Origin: Fistularia commersonii
Taxonomy: Eukaryota; Chordata; Actinopteri; Syngnathiformes; Fistulariidae
DNA: 64,000 bases
Direction of reading: 5' to 3'
Assembly: GCA_037954325.1 (NCBI GenBank)
Contig: JBBMNZ010000009.1
Span: 16,494,286 to 16,558,285 of the forward strand
A program made the position numbers and the translations under genes. Under the pieces are notes generated by a model. That model ran no database searches and had not been told where the DNA came from. It was given only the letters and a program-made list of their open reading frames with translations. Of the stretch, positions 58,310 through 64,000 are shown in pieces (the first letter of the stretch is position 1; each line of letters begins with the position of its first letter).

Positions 58310-61300
58310 GTAAAACTCTTATTTTATTATCAAAACCGTGACAGTGTCTGTTCGAACCCGGAACTAGCCGGACGTCCCACGGAAGCGACCGTTACTTGCT
58401 AGCTAGCGTTGCTATCCCTCGGTGCAAATAGTCGAATTATTCTTCAAAAGTTCATTTTAAATGAAGAAACGGTGACAAGAATCGATGTTGTTGTCTGGAA
58501 AAAAAAAGCTTTTCTCTACGGGGTGGAGACTGTTATTATATTTGGTTCTGGAATACAGATAAACGTTGCTAAGGCCGTAAAGCATCTAGCATTGCCAACA
58601 TAGTTTGTAGCGGTGGGTCAACTAAATCCTCATAGCTATGATGTAAGACGATTAAAGTTATTAAAGGGCAGGTAAGCAAAGCTAGTTTATGTAATTAAAG
58701 CTCGAATGGAGAAGAAAAGGATGCATGAAAACAAATGCAAGCACTTTTTTTTTACTTGTGTCGTTTTGATCCGTTTTGTGCTGCTTTATTTAACAGGTTA
58801 TGTTGTCGTAAAGTCTCTCCACTGCTAAGCCACATCTTGGCAATTTCTCAATTTGTGTGTTTTAAAACGAGTTTCGTCTATTATGATTGTGAATTTATCC
58901 TCCAGTTATGGATTTAATGAGTCAAATAGTCATTTGTTGTCTTTGCAGGGCATAAGTTGTACAGTAGGCAATGTTGCCAGCGAAGCATTGCAGTTTTCGG
59001 CCCAATCGCAACTTAAAAACCTGCCCAGTTCTTCAAAAAACAATCTAAATATTAACTTTATAACTGCATCAATCATAGAGTGCAGTCAGAAACCCAAATT
59101 GGCTGGGCATTAAGCCTATTCGTAAACAACAGGATGATATATCATTAGTATCATTTGAGGCTGTGTGGATGAGTTAATAGAGCCAGAAAATACTAACTTT
59201 ATATGTATATATTCAATACATAAGAATGAAATTGAAATATAAAAATAATGCGAATAAAATGTCAAGTGTGCAAATTACAACACAGTAAGAGTTATGTATT
59301 TCGAGTAAGCTATTTCAACAAACAAAAATGAACAATAATGCAAAATGCACAAATCAGTTAGAAGGTAACCGTGATAAAAATTTGTCAAATGTAGAAAAGT
59401 AACCAAACAAATCTACAAGAGTTATGCATGTTGAATTAAGAATCATCTGAGTTCCTGTTGTTTCCAGGCCTGTGTCAGTGAACCGATTCAGACGAATCAT
59501 CTTATTTATCAGTGTTTCCAGTGAATCCCCAGATTCGAATCTTCTGATTCAGGAGTTTTCCTGTTGACTCTGCTAATTTGAGTCAGTGAACCGATTCATG
59601 TGAATCACCTGATTCAGTAGCGTGTCCAGTAAGTCCACTGACCCGAGTGAACAGATTCAGACGAATCGCCTGATTCAGATGTGTCTCCTGTGAGTCCGCT
59701 GACTCAAATAAGTGAACCGGTTCACCCGAATCATCTGATTTACTGGGATGTCCCCTGAGTCCACCGCGCCGTTCCTCTGTGCAACAAGTTTGCTTTTCAG
59801 CTCTAATAAATGGCATGTGATGCGATCATCTTCTAACCTTCTGCCGTGCTTCCAGAGCCGAGCTGGCGGCGGACAAAGCCCGCAGGAGGAAGCGGCGGGA
59901 GCTGACGGAGGAGCAGAAGCACGAAATCAAAGAGGCCTTCAACCTGTTCGACACCGACAAGGACAAAGAAATCGACTATCATGAGCTGAAGGCGAGCAAA
60001 ACCGGCGCTCACAGACGTTTTGTCATTTCGGCCGTTGTTGATGCCGCTATCGTGCAATTAGCAAACTGCTTCTTTGGTTTCACAGCGACAGGATTAACTT
60101 TTTCTTCTTCTTCTTCTTCTTCTTCTTCTTCTTCTTCTTCTTCTTCTTCTTCTTCTTCTTCTTTGGGCTTTTCCCGTCAGGTGTCGCCACAGCGAGTCCA
60201 CTTTCTCCATCGAACCCTATTCTCTGGATCCTCCTCTCTCACACCAACTACCTTCATATCTTCTCTCATGACGTCCATAAATCTTCTCTTTGGTCTTCCT
60301 CCAGACCTCCTGCCTGGCAGCTCCAATTCCAGCATCCATCTACCAATATATTCTCTATCCCTCCTCTGTCCATGACCCAACCATCTCAGTCTGGCTTCTC
60401 TGACCTTCTCTCCAAAACATCTAACATGTGCTGTTCCTCTGATAGACTCATTCCTGATCCTCTGCATCCTGGTCACTCCCAAAGAGAACCTCAACATCTT
60501 CATCTCTGCAACCTCTAGTTCTGCCTGCTGTCTTTTGGTCATTGGAACAGTTTCTAGTCCAAACATCATCTCTGGTCTCACCACTGTCTTGTACACCTTT
60601 CCTTTCATTCTGGCTGAAAGTCTTCCATCACATAGTACCCCTGACACTTTTCTCCACCCATTCCAACCTGCTTGGACCGTCTCTTCACCTCTTCTCCACA
60701 CTCTCCTACGCTCTGGACTGTTGACCCCAAGTACCTGAGATCCTCCAGCTTCTTGATCTCCACTCCCTGTAGCCTCACCGCTCCACCCGAGTTCCTCTCA
60801 TTCACACACATATATTCCGTCTTGCTGCGACTAACTTTCATTCCAGAGCATACCTCCACCTCTCTAGATGTTCCTCCACCTGTTCCCTGCTCTCACTACA
60901 GATCACAATGTCATCCTCAAACATCATGGTCCATGGGGATTCCTGTCTAACCTCATCTGTCAGCCTGTCCATCACCATTGCGAACAAGAAGGGGCTCAGA
61001 GCTGATCCCTGATGGAGTCCCACCTCCACCTTGAACTTCTCTGTTACCCCTACAGCACACCTACCACTGTCTCACAGCGAGCATACATGTCCTGCACCAG
61101 TCTAACATACTTCTCTGCCGCTCCACACTTGCTCATACAATACCAGAGCTCCTCTCTTGGCACCCTCGCGACAGGATTAACTAAATTAACTAAAAGGTTC
61201 CCCTGGAGGAGGAGGAGGCTAGTTTGAGCCGAACAGTTCTTAGAACTTTCCGTCAAAAGCGTCCCTTGTTGCGTTCTTAGAGCTGTGCTAGTTGTCCGCT

Positions 61301-63225
61301 GTACTTGCGGCAGGGACAAACATTGATGTCCCGCTGTGTCCCTGACAGAGCCGCCCACTGCAATGTGTCCTGCAAGGGACAGGAGACAGGTTGTCCATTG
61401 TGGATGATCGTCAGGACTAGCATTCTCCACTCAGCCCATCTAAGATTGAGCTGGCTTTCCTCTCAATCTGTCCGGCCTTTTTCTGAGGCGGGAACCGTGC
61501 AACTGATGCCCCGGTGTGGTTTGTCTGCTGGGCGCAGGTGGCCATGCGGGCGCTGGGCTTCGAGGTGAAGAAAGTGGACGTCCTGAAGATCCTGAAGGAC
61601 TACGACCGAGAGGGCAACGGGAAGATCACCTTCGAGGATTTCAGCGAAGTTGGTGAGTCAAAGACGGTTGTGCGGTTAAAGGGCTCCATCCAGGTTAAGA
61701 TATTTCTTCCGGGAGCAGGAAATAGCATTACGTGACCTGAGAGGGGTTTGTCCGCCTCCAGTGACAGACCTGATCCTGGAGCGAGACCCCAAGGAGGAGA
61801 TCCTGAAGGCCTTCCGGCTTTTCGACGACGACGAGTCGGGGAAGATCAGCCTGAGGAACCTGAGGCGGGTGGCCCGGGAGCTCGGCGAGAACATCAGCGA
61901 TGACGAGCTCCGCAGCATGATCGAGGAGTTCGACACAGATGGGGACGGAGAAAGTGAGTCCCCGCCGACCGCATGCCAACGCCGGGGGGGCGACCAATGA
62001 TGTGCGCGCATGACACAATGACAACAAACGTGGGCACGACAGGGAGTGTCAACGTCAACAACGGCGAGCATACAAGTATTGTATTCCAAGAGTATCGACT
62101 GGGACTGGTGTCAGTGGACTGTAGCTGGCCGTTGTTGTTATGGTTGACACACCTTCGTCAAATGACGCCGTGGGTCGGTTAATCACGGCGTTTGACCCTA
62201 AGCTAAGGCCTCATCGTTAAATCCACATACGGACAGCGTCCTCCGTCCATTTCCTGCCCCATTTTCGGGGAGCCGGCAGTCACGTAGACAGCGCAGTGCG
62301 GTATGCTCAGGTGCCACCGCGGAAAAGGGCAAGAGAAGAGACAACATGGCGTCGGTATGACTAGAGACAAGAATTCTCCACCCGCGATGTATGTAATGGC
62401 CGCAGGGACGGCCATCGTCTGCTCTGCCGCCTCTTGAAAGTGAACTCTGCGCGAATAAATCGCCTCGCAGCGATGCGATGTAAAGTAGGCCCAGGAAGTA
62501 CGGCGGCTGCGACCACCTTCCAAACGGACGCCGCTGTTTGCGTACGCAACTTGAGCGTAACGCTTTCCGTTTTCCCGGCCTCCGTGGAGACGGCGCCCCC
62601 CTTTATCCGAAGGAATCCCAGAAGCCACTAAGAATTCCGTTTACACGTACAAACCGAAGAGCTCGACACGGATTTTAAAAAAGGGAGGCGGCGTTTTGCT
62701 CGCGGTCGCGGTCGGCCGACTTCAGCGGCCAAACCGAGGTCGGGGAGGAGGAACGGACGCCACGCTTTGATTCCCGCAGACTAAACACCCCGAGGGAACC
62801 CCCTTTTCCCCTTGGAGGGGCTGCAGGTCAGTGAGCGTTTTCAGCGAGCCAGCTACACGTTCCAAGCAGGAAATAACAACGAGTTAACCAGGGCGTAACT
62901 AGAAGTTAACCGGGAGATAACATGGAGCTAACTTCGTCGGGGTGGACATGAGAATCGCGTCGGCATTAGTTGGGCAGCGACCGAAAGACAAAACGCTGAA
63001 GCTAAATGATCTCGGTCACGGCTGACGTTCAACCTCATGTAAACATCCAGAGTAGATGCGACCGATCGGATCTTCGATCGATAGGTTAGCGATTGTTAAA
63101 GTCTTAGCGCCGATCGGTCAGTGAGTGCTTTATTGAAACGGTCCATTTCTGGTTCGGAGTCATCGACGTTCTCTGTTTCAGTCAACCAGGAGGAGTTCCT
63201 GGCCATCATGACGGACGACCCCTGA
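58293..63225 (+). CDS. cetn3: Centrin-3, complete coding sequence
   Basis: Small EF-hand protein of centrioles and the centrosome. Exons: 58293-58309, 59856-59991, 61538-61652, 61762-61953 and 63182-63225 (stop TGA). The total is 504 nt, 167 residues, the length of human centrin-3 as I recall it. The N terminus MSLSFRAELAADK and the stretches RRELTEEQKHEIKEAFNLFD, VAMRALGFEVKKVDVLKILK and DPKEEILKAFRLFDDDESGK are diagnostic. EF-hand loops: DTDKDKEIDYHE (intact), DREGNGKITFED (Asp at position 12), DDDESGKISLRN (Asn at position 12, probably weak) and DTDGDGEINQEE (intact). Intron 2 starts with GC rather than GT. An RTE LINE fragment sits in that intron. AATAAA at 63480-63485 is the likely poly(A) signal. 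The neighbouring vcan-hapln1 pair matches human 5q14. Confidence 0.97.
59455..59760. repeat. Tandem ~62-bp repeat with GATTCA-GAATC dyads in cetn3 intron 1
   Basis: Units carry AGTGAACCGATTCAGACGAA, TCATCTGATTCAG and GTCCAGTGAGTCC. About five diverged copies lie 95-400 bp upstream of exon 2. Confidence 0.8.
59856..59991 (+). CDS. cetn3: cetn3 exon 2 (EF-hand 1)
   Basis: 136 nt after GTGCTTCCAG. It encodes RRRKRRELTEEQKHEIKEAF and the first EF loop, ending DYHELK. The donor is AAG|GCGAGC, a GC-type 5' splice site; extending to the next GT would add about nine residues absent from centrin-3. Confidence 0.94.
60100..61167 (-). mobile_element. 5'-truncated RTE-type LINE with 15-bp target duplication
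   Basis: The same 15 bp, GCGACAGGATTAACT, flanks it at 60085-60099 and 61168-61182. On the minus strand it encodes the end of an RTE-like reverse transcriptase (VEVGLHQGSALSPFLF, ICSESREQVEEHLERW, RGTAHVRCFGEKVREARLRW, GRRSGGRPKRRFMDV) and ends in a GAA repeat, the usual tail of the family. The catalytic motif reads FEDD and the 5' half is missing, so it is not active. It lies in cetn3 intron 2, opposite to the gene. Confidence 0.93.
60103..60162. repeat. (TTC)n array, tail of the RTE element
   Basis: About 20 TTC units (GAA on the element strand) join the RTE 3' end to its target duplication. Confidence 0.92.
61538..61652 (+). CDS. cetn3: cetn3 exon 3 (EF-hand 2)
   Basis: 115 nt after GGGCGCAG. 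It encodes VAMRALGFEVKKVDVLKILK and DYDREGNGKITFEDFSEV, ending at GTTG|GTGAGT. Confidence 0.96.
61762..61953 (+). CDS. cetn3: cetn3 exon 4 (EF-hand 3 and start of 4)
   Basis: 192 nt after CGCCTCCAG. It encodes VTDLILERDPKEEILKAFRL, the third loop, NLRRVARELGENISDDELRS and DTDGDGE, ending GAAA|GTGAGT. Confidence 0.96.
62195..62400. repeat. Diverged copy of the 519-1022 repeat unit
   Basis: Shared order of AAATCCACATA, GTCCATTTCCTG/GTCCTTTCC, GTGCGGTATGCT, AGACAACATGGCG and AAGAATTCTCCAC compared with 847-1055. Located in cetn3 intron 4. Confidence 0.6.
63182..63225 (+). CDS. cetn3: cetn3 exon 5 (C terminus)
   Basis: 44 nt after CTGTTTCAG. It encodes INQEEFLAIMTDDP and the stop TGA at 63223-63225. 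Confidence 0.95.
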
Positions 63226-63500
63226 CGGAAGACGGCGAGGGCCATCGCTCGCACGGACCGAAACTTCGAACAAGACTCAAATTGTCGATTTTGGTTTCCT
63301 TCACATTCCAACGAGTGTTTTTTTAAAATTCACCGCAAAGACTGTCAGAGCCTGCTGGACCTGGACGGCGTGTATGCGTGGGCATGAACGCGTGCATGCG
63401 CGTGTGCTGTGTGTGTGTGTGTGTGTGTGTGCGCGTGTGCGTGTGTGTGTGTATCACGACTGATATTTATTTTCTACTGAATAAATCTCTTTGGCAGGAC
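63226..63500 (+). other. cetn3: cetn3 3'UTR
   Basis: A TG array (about 63404-63452) precedes AATAAA at 63480-63485; a TTGTTTGTGACGTCTG stretch follows. The end is approximate. Confidence 0.7.
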
Positions 63501-63964
63501 CTTGTTTGTGACGTCTGTTCGGACACTTCCTGCAGTACCTCTACCCACCACTAGGGGGCGCCAGTTATTCATGAAACCCGAGACTACTAGACAATGGAAG
63601 AATATACATAAATATACATATATATGTGTATATATAGATTCCAACACTATAGACATACAGGTATACATATATATATATTTATATGTGTACATAATATAGT
63701 AATTTAAAGGCTATTCATTCATGGGTAGACTACGCATACCGATATTGTAAACTATATACATGTATATAAAGAGAATAAATTTAAAGGCGATAGGTAGATG
63801 GGTGGATGAGATGAGAACAACTTTATATATGCCGAAGGAAATTGTTGGGCCAGTTTTTTTTTGTTTGTTTTATTTTAAGAGAGATGAGATGAGAAAGAAG
63901 TAAGTAGAAAAATGGAAGTAGAGAATTTAGGAAAAAGACACCAAGGTGAGGAGAAACTGACTAT

Positions 63965-64000
63965 AGACTACACATCTATATATATATAGATGTGTAGTCT
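63965..64000. repeat. Perfect 36-bp palindrome at window end
   Basis: AGACTACACATCTATATA is followed directly by its exact reverse complement. It may continue beyond the window only as flanking sequence. Confidence 0.9.

Larger units (their letters stand above)
63226..64000. other. Downstream of cetn3: AT-rich sequence
   Basis: After the 3'UTR there are ATATACATATAT-type tracts (63600-63770) and no recognisable gene before the window end. Confidence 0.6.

Noticed and set aside
58007..58402. 131-residue ORF over the cetn3 start
   Set aside because: Overlaps the cetn3 promoter and exon 1 in another frame; no family resemblance.
58293..63225. Centrin-1/2 or calmodulin instead of centrin-3
   Set aside because: MSL start, RRELTEEQK, DPKEEILKAF and the 167-residue length are specific to centrin-3.

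Overview
The window is vertebrate nuclear DNA, almost certainly from a teleost fish. It carries spliced genes with GT-AG introns, fish-type transposons (RTE-like LINE pieces with a trinucleotide tail, hAT and Pogo/Tigger DNA elements) and an extreme load of micro- and minisatellites. It is not prokaryotic: the many ORFs of repeated C-V, H-T or L-F-P residues are translated simple repeats. The species cannot be fixed from the sequence alone.

Three conserved genes are present. (1) 3319-28318, + strand: the 3' two thirds of versican (vcan), a chondroitin-sulfate proteoglycan. Five exons encode glycosaminoglycan (GAG)-attachment sequence, followed by two EGF modules, a three-exon C-type lectin module, a sushi (CCP) module and a short basic tail. 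The signal peptide, Ig and link exons lie upstream of the window. (2) 32530-38005, - strand: complete coding sequence of hapln1 (link protein), 354 residues, convergent with vcan. A possible non-coding first exon lies near 47.6 kb. (3) 58293-63225, + strand: complete cetn3 (centrin-3), 167 residues in five exons. The order VCAN > < HAPLN1 with CETN3 close by matches human 5q14 as I recall it and supports the versican assignment. Versican and link protein act together: both bind hyaluronan through link modules, and link protein locks the complex. Centrin-3 is an unrelated neighbour.

Layout: 1-3318 vcan intron; 3319-14462 GAG exons separated by introns built largely of tandem repeats (a CT-rich TTCCTG tract, TTATC, an AAATTTGGAAATTTC-type repeat and TTA/TAC); 15684-16029 EGF exons embedded in TG tracts; 16030-21203 TG-rich and minisatellite intron; 21204-28318 lectin, CCP and tail exons with LINE fragments in the introns; 28319-32529 vcan 3'UTR and intergenic; 32530-38005 hapln1; 38-58 kb gene-poor, filled with CA/GT clusters, an ACCTGACTACCTG minisatellite, two long TGAA/GAAT arrays and several 100-200 bp tandem repeats; 58-63.5 kb cetn3; then AT-rich sequence ending in a perfect palindrome.

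The most notable observations are: the versican GAG region is split into at least five exons, two of which look like duplicates; an intron lies inside the hapln1 Ig module, which is one exon in mammals; one vcan acceptor follows about 910 nt with no AG; an EGF-exon acceptor is made of (TG)11 with no pyrimidine run; and cetn3 has a GC-AG intron. I found no evidence of an undescribed multi-gene system.
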